Notes under the pieces: generated by a model
Told to the model about the DNA's origin: nothing
The model's input: the letters and a program-made list of their open reading frames with translations, nothing else
Database searches by the model: none
Program-made: the position numbers and the translations under genes
From: Azorinus chamasolen
Taxonomy: Eukaryota; Mollusca; Bivalvia; Cardiida; Solecurtidae
Direction of reading: 5' to 3'
NCBI GenBank assembly: GCA_963576725.1
Contig: OY755242.1
Location: forward strand, 10,905,815-10,969,814
Length of the DNA: 64,000 nt
Part shown: positions 32,801 through 36,974 of the stretch, piece after piece
Position numbering within the stretch: position 1 is the first letter of the stretch
How the letters are laid out: every line of letters begins with the position of its first letter

Positions 32801-34995
32801 TGTCTAATATGTTTGTTGATGGAATGAAATCGTATATCTAATTCTATAGTTTCCAATTCATGTGCCCATCTACAATCACTAAAATTTCAGCTTATCAATA
32901 CTCAATATTTCATTATATCTTACACGAATATTCACCTGGTAAAGGGTTAAAGAAGGAGATACAATATGAGGCTATACCGGCGACATTCTCCTCCATTATC
33001 TAGCAATGTTTCTCTCGTTCTTTCAGGCCATCGATGTTTGGATGGCGGTCTGTCTTGCGTTTGTCTTCCTTGCCCTTATAGAGTTTGCCTACGTGAATGT
33101 GCAGAGCAGAGTAAACAACCGTCGACAGCGAAAAACTGACATCTGTGTGGCGACTCTAGCTGAGAAAACATTACGTTTCGACTCATCACAGGTACGAGTC
33201 CAGTTTCAAACTTGGTTGTTTTCTTTAAATGAATGGAATGTTTACAGTAGAACATGTCTGAACATTTTTTCAACTTGTAGAACATTCTCAGTGTTGTTAT
33301 ACCTTCTGATCCTTCGAGATCATGAATTTCAGTATTACTTGATCTGAAAATTGAATACCGCTTAAGCCGGTGCTAGGGGGCGTGAGCAGTGTTGCACTTT
33401 CAATTACTGTTCATGAATAGACTCAATAAAACCGAGTCTGCAATTTTCTCTTTTTGTGTTGCAATTTTTGCTCTCGGGAGATCACTTCCCTTCAGAATTT
33501 TTAACACTTTCCCTCATATCAACGTGTTTTCACGTACAGTAGAACCCCTCTAATGCGACCACTTAATGGGTGTCTTCATAAGCAAAAGTAATGCAGAAAG
33601 CTTTCTGCATTACTTTTGTCCTGCATTAAACCACCACCTACCTCTACCACCCATAATTATACATTTTTAGGTGGTAGCATTAGAGGGGTTTTACTGTATT
33701 TGCAAACAGAGCAGACCAAGATCAGACGGTTCCTATTAGATCCTTTTGATCAGGATCAGCTCTGTTTGTTAATGGAATTTGATATATCTGCTTATTTACT
33801 ATCTAAAATGGCTACCATGGTCTACCTTCCATATTTCATTGTAACTATTTCATCCATGAATATTCAGTAGGTATTGAAATGTGGAATAAACAGAACAGGG
33901 AACCAGGGTTAAGTGATCATTAAACAGAACAGGGAACCAGGGTTAAGTGATCATCAAATAGATGCCTAATTATAGGTCTGTAAGACGGATGGTAGCTTAA
34001 CCCTTTCGGCGCCAAATTTCTAATTGTCGTCTGCAATCCAACTTTGTTAAATCATACAGTAAAATAAGGAAATGAGATAAATAAATGCAAATTTCAAAGG
34101 AATAAAGCACAAATATAGAACTGGAAATTGAGACAAATAGTGAAGTCCCTGATCAGACGCCGCCTTGAAAAGGCGGCGTCTGATCTGGGACTGCACTATT
34201 TGTTGTGGTGGATTTACTCGACTGTGGCGGTGAAAGGGTTAATGCAGGTCAAAAATGCAGAAAGCTCCTCTAGGAGCTGCCTGTATTACTTGCACTGTAT
34301 TAAGCAACTATCCGCATTTTAAGACTCCTATGTTTGATAAATGAATGACCGTTTAATACAGGTTCTACTGTATAATGTAGGAGTGAACAAGGTCTGTTTA
34401 ACCATTTGTCTGATGGAGACGGATTTATTCGCCTTTGCGAACAGAGTATACCTACTAGAGCTATCTGATTTCCTTATCACATTTCAGTATAACCCTTCTA
34501 AAACTGACTTTACATTTAGTATAAATATCGATCTCGGAAACAGATTGCTTTAGGAGCTTTCTGCATTACTTTCAGCCCGCATTAAGTGGCCACCTGTCTG
34601 AATATATCTAATTTCTCCTCTACTAGAAGTCCCGTTTAAAAGGGTTTTACTGTACATAGATCTGATCCAACACTTTCGGTCTTTGAAAGCATCTCGTTTC
34701 CATAATGGCACTATATAGTCAATTAGTTGAAATGCATAGTCATTACGTCTTACAAGAATATTCATCAGCGTAAATGGCTAACACGTGTATGTCAAACTTT
34801 ATGTTTTTATTACAGATACAGTTGGACTTTGATCCAGAAAAAGGTCCAGGCTGTTTAAGTAAATTCAGTGAGTTAGGCAAGGCTCGACTGGTGGACAAGA
34901 TATCCAGAGTTATGTTCCCTGTCTCCTTTATCTTGTTTAATGTGGCATACTGGGTATTCTATTTCGAATGGAAGCCTGAAACAATTTCTAGATAA
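8728..34995 (+). CDS. Cys-loop ligand-gated chloride channel subunit (glycine/GluCl receptor-like), complete, 9 coding exons
   Basis: Joined exons: 8728-8843, 10427-10491, 21828-21898, 22475-22701, 23944-24026, 25143-25274, 31933-32162, 33027-33191, 34816-34995; 1269 nt, 422 residues. All introns are GT-AG and the frame stays open. The product is a plasma-membrane subunit of a pentameric neurotransmitter-gated anion channel. Seen: signal peptide about 1-24; loop D with F91 and R93; WxPD motif at 123-126; Cys-loop C167-C181 with 13 residues between; second pair C225/C236 in loop C, as in glycine receptors and GluCls; M1 about 250-271, M2 277-298 with PAR at 277-279, M3 309-332, M4 397-415; sequons at N104, N108, N152. 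The M3-M4 loop is short (about 64 residues). Ligand is not decided by sequence. Odd: M2 6' Leu and 12' Glu. A tandem paralogue begins at 57163. Confidence 0.93.
9032..9110. repeat. Hairpin core of C/F type in intron 1
   Basis: AAACAGAGCACACCTTGATC, ACTCCTATAGAG, TTCTGGGTCGACACTGTTTA. Element ends are lost. Confidence 0.5.
9228..9334. mobile_element. Family E element, partial
   Basis: GGCAGGTAGCTGCATTAAAC, CCACCTGTATG, CGTCCGGTTTAGGGAGG, TTTTACTG. The central hairpin is missing. Confidence 0.6.
9445..9696 (-). mobile_element. Family A element, copy 4 (intron 1)
   Basis: TTAACCCTTCTCTTGCTGAA to GCAAGCGAAGGGTTAA; arms GTGCAGACCCTGATGAG and, inverted, GTGAAGACCCAGATGAG. A family E right end follows at 9760-9845. 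Confidence 0.88.
9945..10155. repeat. Two family I fragments in tandem
   Basis: TTGCAAACAGCTTGAATCCA with GTTTGACACTCGGTCGATAG, then ACAGATGAGACGCCGAGTAA at 10128-10147. Confidence 0.55.
10197..10360. mobile_element. Family E fragment
   Basis: TACAGTAGAATATGTCTTAT start, then CTGCATTAAACAACCACCTG and GAACGATCGCTTAAGACTCC. It ends about 70 bp before exon 2. Confidence 0.5.
10427..10491 (+). CDS. Gene 1 coding exon 2: N-terminal helix region
   Basis: 65 nt between acceptor TTTTTACAG and donor GTAATT. It encodes SFLLDNVIVGYDKRLPPNYG, the 'LLxxYDxRxxPNxG' start of the ligand-binding domain of Cys-loop receptors. The paralogue exon at 58740-58804 has the same length and phases (2 in, 1 out). Confidence 0.92.
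10500..11215 (+). repeat. TG-rich degenerate repeat at the start of intron 2
   Basis: Recurring TTTGCATGCGATTG and GCCTGTGTGTTGATTGTG motifs with drifting spacing. Open frames here come from the absence of stops in TG-rich DNA. Confidence 0.6.
11216..11480 (+). mobile_element. tRNA-derived SINE-like element
   Basis: The head has a good box A (TGGTCTAGTGG) and box B (GGTTCAAATCC) at tRNA-like spacing. The acceptor arms do not pair, so it is not a functional tRNA. A non-tRNA body follows (CACCCAGGGGTTAATTGGG, CGGTCCTTCGGCTG). Pol III promoter is likely; no clean poly(A) tail is visible. Confidence 0.65.
11840..11965 (+). repeat. Dispersed repeat L, copy 1
   Basis: ATTGAATACGACTTAAAGTG, GATGCTAGGGGCGTGAG, CAATAAAACTGAGTCCGCAA. 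The second copy is at 33340-33490. The two share about 120 bp at high identity by eye. Between 11480 and 11840 there is only a short AT-rich (TATATA) tract. Confidence 0.6.
12105..12352 (+). mobile_element. Family F element
   Basis: TTTTAACTATTTACTTGAT, core with AGTAGACCCAGACCCGACG, GCCGTCTGATCAGGGG, right half with TTCTACAGTTTCTACCATAA and AATGAATATTCATTAAATAA. Confidence 0.6.
12600..12745 (+). repeat. Family I element
   Basis: TAACTCTTATCCCGCTATCC start, GAGCCGCCGAGCAACTCGCC core, GTTTGATTCTAGATCAGTAG tail. The start matches a fragment at 54722. Confidence 0.6.
12969..13184 (+). mobile_element. Family B element (TTAA-flanked MITE), intact
   Basis: TTAACCCTTTCGCTGCCAAT to GGCAGCGAAAGGGTTAA, 216 bp with TIRs of about 13 bp. 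Core GAGACGCCGAGTAACTCGGC between GGATCCAGAT and ATCAGGATCC arms. Confidence 0.88.
13329..13412 (+). mobile_element. Family C fragment, left end
   Basis: TTAACACTTTCCTTCTTATA, CGTGTTTTCACGCATTTG, AGTAGACCCTGATCAGACG. The right half is missing. A 43-bp unit (TGTTACATAC...GGGATATAAGCAGAG) then occurs twice at 13463-13550. Confidence 0.55.
14005..14125. repeat. Long inverted repeat with CCAAT boxes (family J)
   Basis: Arms GATTGGTCAGATTTGAGCC and its inverse meet at TTGG; outer arms GTCTGAGTTTGTTC / GAACGAACTCAGAC continue the palindrome to about 50 bp per side. No other gene-like signal is seen in 13550-14005. Confidence 0.75.
14540..14652 (-). mobile_element. Family F fragment, reverse
   Basis: ATCCTATAGGAGCAGTCTGA, CGCTCTACTTTGTTTGCAAA, TATGCATATACGGAGTAAAG. 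14650-15260 has nothing else I recognise. Confidence 0.55.
15265..15345 (+). other. tRNA-like sequence, not foldable as a full cloverleaf
   Basis: Box A-like TAGTCGAGGGG, perfect box B GGTTCGATCC, followed by T9. Box A to box B distance is about 13 nt too short for a normal anticodon arm, so this is a decayed tRNA or SINE head. Confidence 0.45.
15798..15970 (+). mobile_element. Family F element, decayed
   Basis: GTAGATCCGAATCAGACC, TTCTGTAGGAGCGGCCAGAT, ATTTACTTATGGAATAGTAT, TTCTGCCGCAGTC. Confidence 0.55.
15994..16243 (+). mobile_element. Family A element, copy 5 (intron 2)
   Basis: TTAACCCTTCGCTTGCTATT to CAAGCGAAGGGTTAA. Here both hairpin arms read CCCAGAT, one of two A copies in which the usual mismatch is lost. 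16244-16735 contains no recognised feature. Confidence 0.88.
16735..16862 (-). mobile_element. Family F element, decayed, reverse
   Basis: ATCGCACTCAGATCAGGCCG, CTCCTACACGAGCCG, AAATGCATTAAAATGCCTAT, ending GGTTAA. Confidence 0.5.
17135..17361 (+). mobile_element. Family C element with repeated left core
   Basis: AACAGATCAGACCCTGAAGA and AAACAGAGTAGACCCAGATC follow one another, then the full right half and GGGAAAGGGTTAA. The left end is replaced by a second core start. Confidence 0.65.
17578..17817 (+). mobile_element. Family C element sharing its end with a family F element
   Basis: TTAACCCTTCCTTCATATAA to GGGAAAGGTTCAA. The terminal TTCAA is also the start of the next element. Confidence 0.75.
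17813..18056 (+). mobile_element. Family F element, near complete
   Basis: TTCAACCCTTTGCTCCATAA, core GACGGCTCCTACTGGAGCAG, TTTGCTTATGAAAGAGTATA, ATGAATATTCATGAAG, end AAAAAGTTAA. Confidence 0.78.
18147..18290 (+). mobile_element. Family G element, decayed
   Basis: TAGCCCTTACTGCGCGGGAC, TTTACAAACAGTGTATACAC, GATGAGAGGGCTCCTAG, then CATGACCTGTTTGAATCTTG. Confidence 0.55.
18601..18830 (+). mobile_element. Family D element
   Basis: TTAACCTTTTCCTCCATAAA to GAAGAACTGTTAA. Core stem AAACCATTGTGATAAATAG with TTGCTCCTGTAGGAGCAAAT at the dyad. Confidence 0.78.
18965..19045. repeat. Hairpin core of C/F type
   Basis: AAATGCAGACCCTGCTCAG, GGGCTCCTATAAGAACCC, GGTCTACACTATTATGC. Element ends lost. Confidence 0.5.
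19052..19320. mobile_element. Family E element with an internal triplication
   Basis: TACAGTAGAAGCTGTTTTAT at the left and GATAGGTTTTACTGTA at the right. The right arm contains three exact 32-bp units at 19191-19284. Confidence 0.65.
19191..19284 (+). repeat. 32-bp tandem repeat, three copies
   Basis: Unit AAGGTGTCCACCTGCCTTAC plus ACAAACACAACTAT-type sequence, starting at 19191, 19223 and 19255. The unit is the CCACCTGCC block of the surrounding family E element. Confidence 0.9.
19554..19765 (-). mobile_element. Family C element, reverse
   Basis: TTAGCCCTTACCTTGTTCTA, GAAAGGTGGAACATTATGG, TGCGTGAAAACACGTTTATA, GAAGGAAATGG. Half of the hairpin core is deleted. Confidence 0.68.
19803..19983. 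mobile_element. Family E element, CAGTAGAACCTGTC subtype
   Basis: TACAGAAGAACCTGTCTTAA to TTAAGACAGGTTCTACTATA, with inner AAAGTAATGCATTACTTT dyad. Confidence 0.7.
20069..20277 (+). mobile_element. Family F element
   Basis: ATTAACCCTTTACCTGATAG, GGCGGCTCCTGTAGGAGCCC, TTTGCTTATGGACTGATG, TTCTACCGTGGCC, end GGTAAAAGGTTGA. Confidence 0.65.
20480..21790 (+). repeat. Tandem array in intron 2 (about 40-bp unit, 98-bp higher-order period) ending at exon 3
   Basis: Unit theme GGACTTATAGTGGTCACTTT then AGAGAGGTTGTATACTGTAT. The marker GAACTTATACTGTTTATGAC recurs at 21064, 21203, 21342, 21440, 21538 and 21636, giving steps of 139, 139, 98, 98 and 98. The 5' part is degenerate; the last degenerate unit reaches about 40 bp from the exon 3 acceptor. 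Confidence 0.85.
21828..21898 (+). CDS. Gene 1 coding exon 3: beta-1 strand region
   Basis: 71 nt, acceptor GTTTCAG, donor GTAAGT. It encodes RIYINLFISSMSAVSEINM, matching the 'vniyvlsissisevdM' segment of the family. It is two codons shorter than the paralogue exon (77 nt) and carries an extra cysteine, C64, outside the usual disulfides. Intron 2 before it is 11.3 kb. Confidence 0.9.
21955..22300 (+). repeat. TCTG/TCTC microsatellite in intron 3
   Basis: Pyrimidine-rich runs of TCTG, TCTC and TCTA. Open frames through it read Ser/Leu/Cys/Val only and are not genes. Confidence 0.9.
22340..22474 (+). repeat. 19-bp degenerate tandem repeat ending at the exon 4 splice acceptor
   Basis: Units of GTTGCTAAGTCCTTGTTAT type near 22340, 22359, 22379, 22431 and 22450; the final truncated unit GTTACAG is the acceptor itself. 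Confidence 0.7.
22475..22701 (+). CDS. Gene 1 coding exon 4: loops D, A and E of the ligand site
   Basis: 227 nt, starting with the family-typical DYSMTLFIRERWVDERLAF. F91 and R93 correspond to the aromatic and the carboxylate-binding arginine of loop D in glycine receptors. IWKPDVYILNEK is loop A. LVHIYPNGTVQIS is loop E; the position that is Arg in the glycine receptor 'LLRIS' motif is His148 here. Donor GTCGTG splits an Arg codon after AG; the in-frame read-through of about 35 residues to 22816 is intron. Confidence 0.93.
23119..23327. mobile_element. Family E element, near complete (intron 4)
   Basis: TA-CAGTAAAACCTCTCTATA at the left, ATAGAGAGGTTTTACTT at the right. Long arms meet at GAACGCTCCTATAGGAGCG. 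Very close to the copy at 35791. The region 22720-23119 between exon 4 and this element is T/C-rich with no recognised feature. Confidence 0.85.
23590..23745 (+). mobile_element. Family F fragment, left end and core
   Basis: AAGCCTCTGCTTCATAGAGA, AAACAGAGCAGACCTAAATG, CGTCTGATCAGGGTCTGCT, TTTGCTTGTGAAACAATATA. Confidence 0.6.
23944..24026 (+). CDS. Gene 1 coding exon 5: Cys-loop
   Basis: 83 nt encoding the Cys-loop CSMSLLKYPFDTQEC (13 residues between cysteines, with the family Pro-Phe-Asp) followed by YLELES. Acceptor TTTTACAG, donor GTACGT. A family A element begins only 25 bp beyond the donor, at 24052. Confidence 0.93.
24052..24301 (-). mobile_element. Family A element, copy 6, 25 bp after the exon 5 donor
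   Basis: TTAACCCTTCGCTTGCTGAA to GCAAGCGAATGGTTAA. Core GACAGCTCCTGCAGGAGCTG. Confidence 0.88.
24624..24806. mobile_element. Family E element (intron 5)
   Basis: TTCAGCAAAACCTGTCTTAA at the left, GGTCGCTGTAGAATGGATTT and ACTG at the right; CTGCATTAAGCTAATACC inside. Confidence 0.6.
24820..25142 (+). repeat. Array of degenerate exon 6 acceptor copies
   Basis: ACAGTTGCACACAGCAC-like units start near 24826, 24869, 24911, 24963, 25003, 25050 and 25098, and the real acceptor plus exon 6 start is the last unit at 25137. Spacing is 39-52 bp. Units often include TTATTACAG before and TTACNNTTT after. Confidence 0.78.
25143..25274 (+). CDS. Gene 1 coding exon 6: loops B and C
   Basis: 132 nt encoding FAHSTEQLLFSWSDDP, then QGITFPQFTL and the start of loop C with C225. 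This matches the glycine receptor 'ESFGYT..LIFEW..LPQFIL' stretch; the Gly-Tyr of that motif is Ala-His. Acceptor TTTGTTACAG, donor GTAAGT. The intron just before it is built of degenerate copies of this acceptor and the first bases of the exon. Confidence 0.93.
25380..25460. repeat. Family I/B hairpin fragment (intron 6)
   Basis: AAACAATTTGGATCCGTACG, AGATGCCGATTAACTCGGC, CATCAAGATG. Decayed. Confidence 0.55.
25536..25732 (-). mobile_element. Family B element, reverse
   Basis: TTAACACTATCACTTACAAA to TTGGCAGCGAAAGAGTTAA. Core GGATCCTGATGAGACG, GTTACTCGGCGTCTCATCTG. A decayed family I core follows at 25755-25820. Confidence 0.82.
25945..26159 (+). mobile_element. Family G element
   Basis: TTAACCCTTAATGTGCGGGA, core AGTGTAGATCCAGATGAGAG, GGCTCCTAGAGGAGTCC, right half CCTGTTTGAATTTGGAATAA, ending near TTTAA. 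Confidence 0.75.
26180..26245. repeat. Family I fragment
   Basis: AACACTGTTTGGATCCAGGT, AAACGCCCAATTTATCGGC. Decayed. 26245-26820 holds an E-like patch near 26390-26450 (TTAATGCATGATCC) and nothing else recognised. Confidence 0.45.
26826..26945. repeat. Family I element
   Basis: TTAGAAACTACTGACCGAGT, AAACAGCTTCGATCCTGATG, CGAGTTACTCGGCGTCTCAT, GGATCCGAGCTGTTTG. Confidence 0.7.
26963..27108. mobile_element. Family E element, left part
   Basis: TTACAGTGAAATATCTGTAT start, GGAACTTCCTGCATTACTTT. It is cut by the family D element at 27110; a family E right end (GACAGGTTTTACTGTA) lies at 27660-27681. Confidence 0.55.
27110..27340 (+). mobile_element. Family D element (intron 6)
   Basis: TTACCCTTTCCTCGATAAAT to GAGGAACGGGTTAA. 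Core GCATTTGCTCCTATATGAGC and TTTATCACAGAGGTTTC. Confidence 0.78.
27760..27880. repeat. Family I element
   Basis: GAGAAACTACTTATCAAATG, AAACAGCGTAAATCCTGCTG, GTTTCATCTGGATCCAAGC, TGTTTGCAAATTCTAGTC. Confidence 0.6.
27983..28178 (-). mobile_element. Family G element, reverse
   Basis: Core AGTGCAGACCCTGATGAGAG, TTCCTCTAGGATCC, TCATCTGGGTCTACACTG; right end CCCACATTGTAAGGGTTAA. Confidence 0.78.
28400..28625 (+). mobile_element. Family F element
   Basis: GCATTTGCAAACGAAGTAGA, GTGGCTCCTGTAGGAGCTG, CTATAGTTTCTGCCCTGGTC, GATGTCATTATTTCTTATAT. Confidence 0.65.
28720..29070. mobile_element. TIR element of 351 bp (intron 6)
   Basis: Nearly perfect terminal inverted repeats of about 40 bp: TATACTGACACGAAAAAGAA at the left and TTCTTTTCGTGTCAGTATA at the right, continuing through CTGTGCAGTTGGTTAAATG. 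TA at both ends is a possible target duplication. No ORF. Confidence 0.8.
29140..31931 (+). repeat. 40-bp minisatellite filling the 3' part of intron 6
   Basis: Homogeneous core 29281-30960 is exactly 42 units of 40 bp with no indel. Two unit types (CCTACACTTGCATG..., CCTGCACGTGCATG...) alternate, giving an 80-bp higher-order period in most of the array. Both flanks (29140-29260, 31030-31931) carry the diverged form AATGTCCTATAGCGACACTC. Because 40 is not a multiple of 3, all three frames are open; these frames are not genes. Confidence 0.95.
31341..31880 (+). repeat. 270-bp direct duplication in the degenerate flank of the minisatellite
   Basis: TATTTTGCAATGTCATATAT occurs at 31341 and 31611, and the following about 260 bp match almost base for base. 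Confidence 0.85.
31933..32162 (+). CDS. Gene 1 coding exon 7: loop C end, M1, M2
   Basis: 230 nt. It encodes C236 (partner of C225), the FILERQYSYYL pre-M1 motif, M1 with its Pro257, and M2. Residues 277-279 are PAR, the selectivity-filter signature of anion channels. The M2 sequence reads ISIGLLTVLTMETQSSS, so 2' is Ser, 6' Leu, 9' Leu, 12' Glu. Acceptor TACTTTCAG, donor GTAAGC. The acceptor lies at the edge of a long minisatellite. Confidence 0.95.
32240..32335 (+). repeat. Family B-like core (intron 7)
   Basis: CTATCTGTTATTACCTGTG, AACAGTTTAGATGTGGACGA, GGGCGTCTCATTAGGATCC. Ends lost. Confidence 0.55.
32500..32951 (+). mobile_element. Family F element split by a family C insertion
   Basis: Left piece 32500-32546 (CGCAAACAGAGTAAACCAAG, ATCAGACGG) and right piece 32789-32951 (TTTGTTGATGGAATGAAATC, CTATAGTTTCC, GGTAAAGGGTTAA). 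The two pieces join at a single TTAA. Confidence 0.68.
32543..32792 (+). mobile_element. Family C element, near intact, inserted in a family F element
   Basis: TTAACCCTTTCCCTCATATA to GGAAAGGGTTAA. Core GACGGCTCCTATAGGGGCCG. TTAA at both ends is the target duplication. Confidence 0.88.
33027..33191 (+). CDS. Gene 1 coding exon 8: M3 and start of the cytoplasmic loop
   Basis: 165 nt, phase 0 at both ends. AIDVWMAVCLAFVFLALIEF is M3, nearly identical in pattern to glycine receptor M3. The cytoplasmic part is basic (RVNNRRQRK), as in anionic receptors where this region affects conductance and anchoring. Acceptor GTTCTTTCAG, donor GTACGA. Confidence 0.94.
33340..33490 (+). repeat. Dispersed repeat L, copy 2 (intron 8)
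   Basis: ATTGAATACCGCTTAAGCCG, GTGCTAGGGGGCGTGAG, CAATAAAACCGAGTCTGCAA. Same order as at 11840. Confidence 0.65.
33501..33912 (+). mobile_element. Family C element interrupted by a family E insertion
   Basis: TTAACACTTTCCCTCATATC ... TTTTCACG-TA | insertion | TA-TTTGCAAACAGAG, then the normal core and right half, ending CAGGGTTAA. Removing 33537-33698 restores the family C left arm exactly. Confidence 0.85.
33535..33698. mobile_element. Family E element with TA target duplication
   Basis: TA-CAGTAGAACCCCTCTAA to TTAGAGGGGTTTTACTG-TA. Inner dyad GCAGAAAGCTTTCTGC. It sits inside a family C element. Confidence 0.9.
33887..33954 (+). repeat. 34-bp direct duplication of a family C end plus flank
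   Basis: TAAACAGAACAGGGAACCAG then GGTTAAGTGATCAT, at 33887 and 33921. Confidence 0.9.
33955..34372. mobile_element. Family E element interrupted by a family H insertion
   Basis: Left part ends GACGGATGGTAGC-TTAA, right part resumes TTAA-TGCAGGTCAAAAATGC, then AAAGCTCCTCTAGGAGCTG and TACAGGTTCTACTG-TA. Confidence 0.8.
33997..34242 (+). mobile_element. Family H element (TTAA-flanked), inserted in family E
   Basis: TTAACCCTTTCGGCGCCAAA to GTGGCGGTGAAAGGGTTAA. Core CAGACGCCGCC-TTGAAAA-GGCGGCGTCTG. A second copy is at 47416. Confidence 0.9.
34485..34654. mobile_element. Family E element, about 160 bp upstream of exon 9
   Basis: CAGTATAACCCTTCTAAAAC to AAAAGGGTTTTACTG-TA, with GGAGCTTTCTGCATTACTTT inside. 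Confidence 0.75.
34816..34995 (+). CDS. Gene 1 coding exon 9: M4 and stop
   Basis: 180 nt. It encodes the end of the short intracellular loop, the pre-M4 KARLVDKISRVMFP motif and M4 (FPVSFILFNVAYWVFYFEW), ending with TAA at 34993-34995. Acceptor TTTTTATTACAG. I cannot place the poly(A) site; the nearest hexamer-like signals lie more than 1 kb downstream, beyond several repeats. Confidence 0.94.
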   Translation: MQLDFDPEKGPGCLSKFSELGKARLVDKISRVMFPVSFILFNVAYWVFYFEWKPETISR

Positions 34996-35084
34996 TGTCT
35001 GATCCAAAGTGAACCGCTGATAATTAACAATCTACTTCATGGATTTCGATGCAGGTCTCTACCCATTATGAACATGAATTGATT

Positions 35085-35775
35085 GTATTCGTGTATAAAA
35101 TGCATGAACCAAGGAAAAATGCTGAAATGGCATGGAGTAGAGATTTCAACACATAAGCAAACTTTGTAGACCCTGATCAGACAGCTCCTGTAAGATGATA
35201 ATGTCTGGTATGCGTCTACTCTATTTGAAACGGCGTAGAAGCGGGACAATCTAGTACAAATTGTGCTAGAGTGCGATTCGTGTATGAAATGTATGAGCCA
35301 AGGAAATATTCTGCCATCGCAGGGGTGGGGGAGACACATAAGACACATAAGTAAATAGGGTAGACCCTGATCAGACAGTTCATATAGGAGCTGTATAATA
35401 GATCCCTACTCTGCTTGCATTGGTGTACAAGCGGGATAATCTAGTACAAGGTTGAGCGATAGTGCCATTTGTTTATAAACCAGGAGATCTGCTGTCATAG
35501 TAGAGATTAGACATTTTAAACATATAAGCAAACAGGGTATATCCTGATCAGACAGGTCTTATATGAACTGATTGATCTGGGTCTACTTGACTTTCATGTG
35601 GCATCTCCTACATCACTTCCAATTTCTGTTAATCGAATTAATGTATCAAATACATAAGAAATGAATTGTAGCAGACATGAGAGAATACACATTTATGGCA
35701 TATAAGCAAAAAAAGAAGACCCTGGTCAGACAGATCCTATATCTGGTTCTGAGCTCTTTCCAAAGTCGTAAAATG
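35085..35775 (-). repeat. Degenerate tandem array, about 188-bp unit, built on a hairpin core
   Basis: GTGTATAAAATGCATGAACC (35091) and GTGTATGAAATGTATGAGCC (35279) mark units; each carries ATAAGCAAAC..GTAGACCCTGATCAGACAG and TAATCTAGTACAA. A third unit is clear and a fourth is decayed. It begins about 90 bp after the stop codon of gene 1. Confidence 0.75.
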
Positions 35776-35788
35776 AGGTAGAATCAAA

Positions 35789-36000
35789 TACAGTTAAACC
35801 TCTATATAACGACCACTAAATTACATTTTTTGTGTATTTTGTGTTAAAGGCAGGTGGCTGCTTAAAGCAATGTTAAAGTAAAACTGAACGCTCCTATAGG
35901 AGCGTTCTGTTTTACTTTCACATTGCTTTAAGCAGCCACCTGTCCTAAATACCAACCAATTAACACAATGTAGTGGCCGTTATAGAGAGGTTTTACTGTA
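35789..36000. mobile_element. Family E element, near complete
   Basis: TA-CAGTTAAACCTCTATATA to AGAGAGGTTTTACTG-TA. Arms meet at GAACGCTCCTATAGGAGCG, as at 23119. Confidence 0.87.
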
Positions 36001-36592
36001 CAAGATTTGTGAACGTGTTTATATTGAAAATGCATTGTATAATTATATTAAAGTGTATATACGGGTATATGAAAATTGAACTTTTAAATGATATTAAGAT
36101 ACTTGCAATGGTGTAACTTGCTACAATGTAACCACTTTAATAGCATTGGTATTTATATTGCCTGTCATTCTTTTGCATCTGAAGGAATCTATAATACAAC
36201 TTAACGTATTAAGGATGCCTTGATCATATGTCACAACTTTAATTTCTACAAATTACTGCTGTCTTAATGAATAAACATAAGTGCTGATAAATCATATCAG
36301 AAACTTAAACAGACAGTCTCTACTTGCAATAGGTTTAAAATGCCTAACAATTACATAAATCATTTGTTTGTATATATGCTGAAAAGAAGTTTACTACATG
36401 TACATGATAAGCCGCGTGGGAGTGCCGAAACAGAGTACCGTAAATCGCAGAAATGCACTGGTACATTTTTTATGCAAATGAGCAGTTTGAATCTGGCTGA
36501 ACTACGCTGCAATACAATGGCCGAAACAGCCGTCAGATATAGTCTGTTTCACCTTCTATGGCACGTTTAAGGATTATGTGATAAAACAAATC

Positions 36593-36720
36593 TTACATTC
36601 GTGTTTATTACAAATTGTTTTCAATAATGAACGTTACACTCGATAAAACTCCTGTCGTATTATTATCTAGTAAATTCGTTTCATAAAAACAATTTGTAAT
36701 GAACACTCATGTAATATACT
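36593..36720. repeat. Inverted repeat, arms about 27 bp
   Basis: ACATTCGTGTTTATTACAAA / ATTTGTAATGAACACTCATG with TTGTTTT / AAAACAA. 36001-36590 and 36720-36970 hold nothing else I recognise. Confidence 0.6.
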
Positions 36721-36974
36721 CTATATATCGCAAGAAAACCATATAAACTATATAAAGCGAATAAACTCCGAAGAAGACACACCTTTTATCTTTCTGATAT
36801 GTTCGGCATTTTGAAGTATTAGTATTTATGCAGCTCGCGTTTTAGTTTCTGTAACAGTTTGACTAAGGTCGATACTATTTTGTTTTAGAACAATAATTAC
36901 GAGTATCGATGGAAACGGTTTATTTCGTATCAAAGTGGCAATTTTCGATATAAATTCAAATTAAAAATCTCTAT

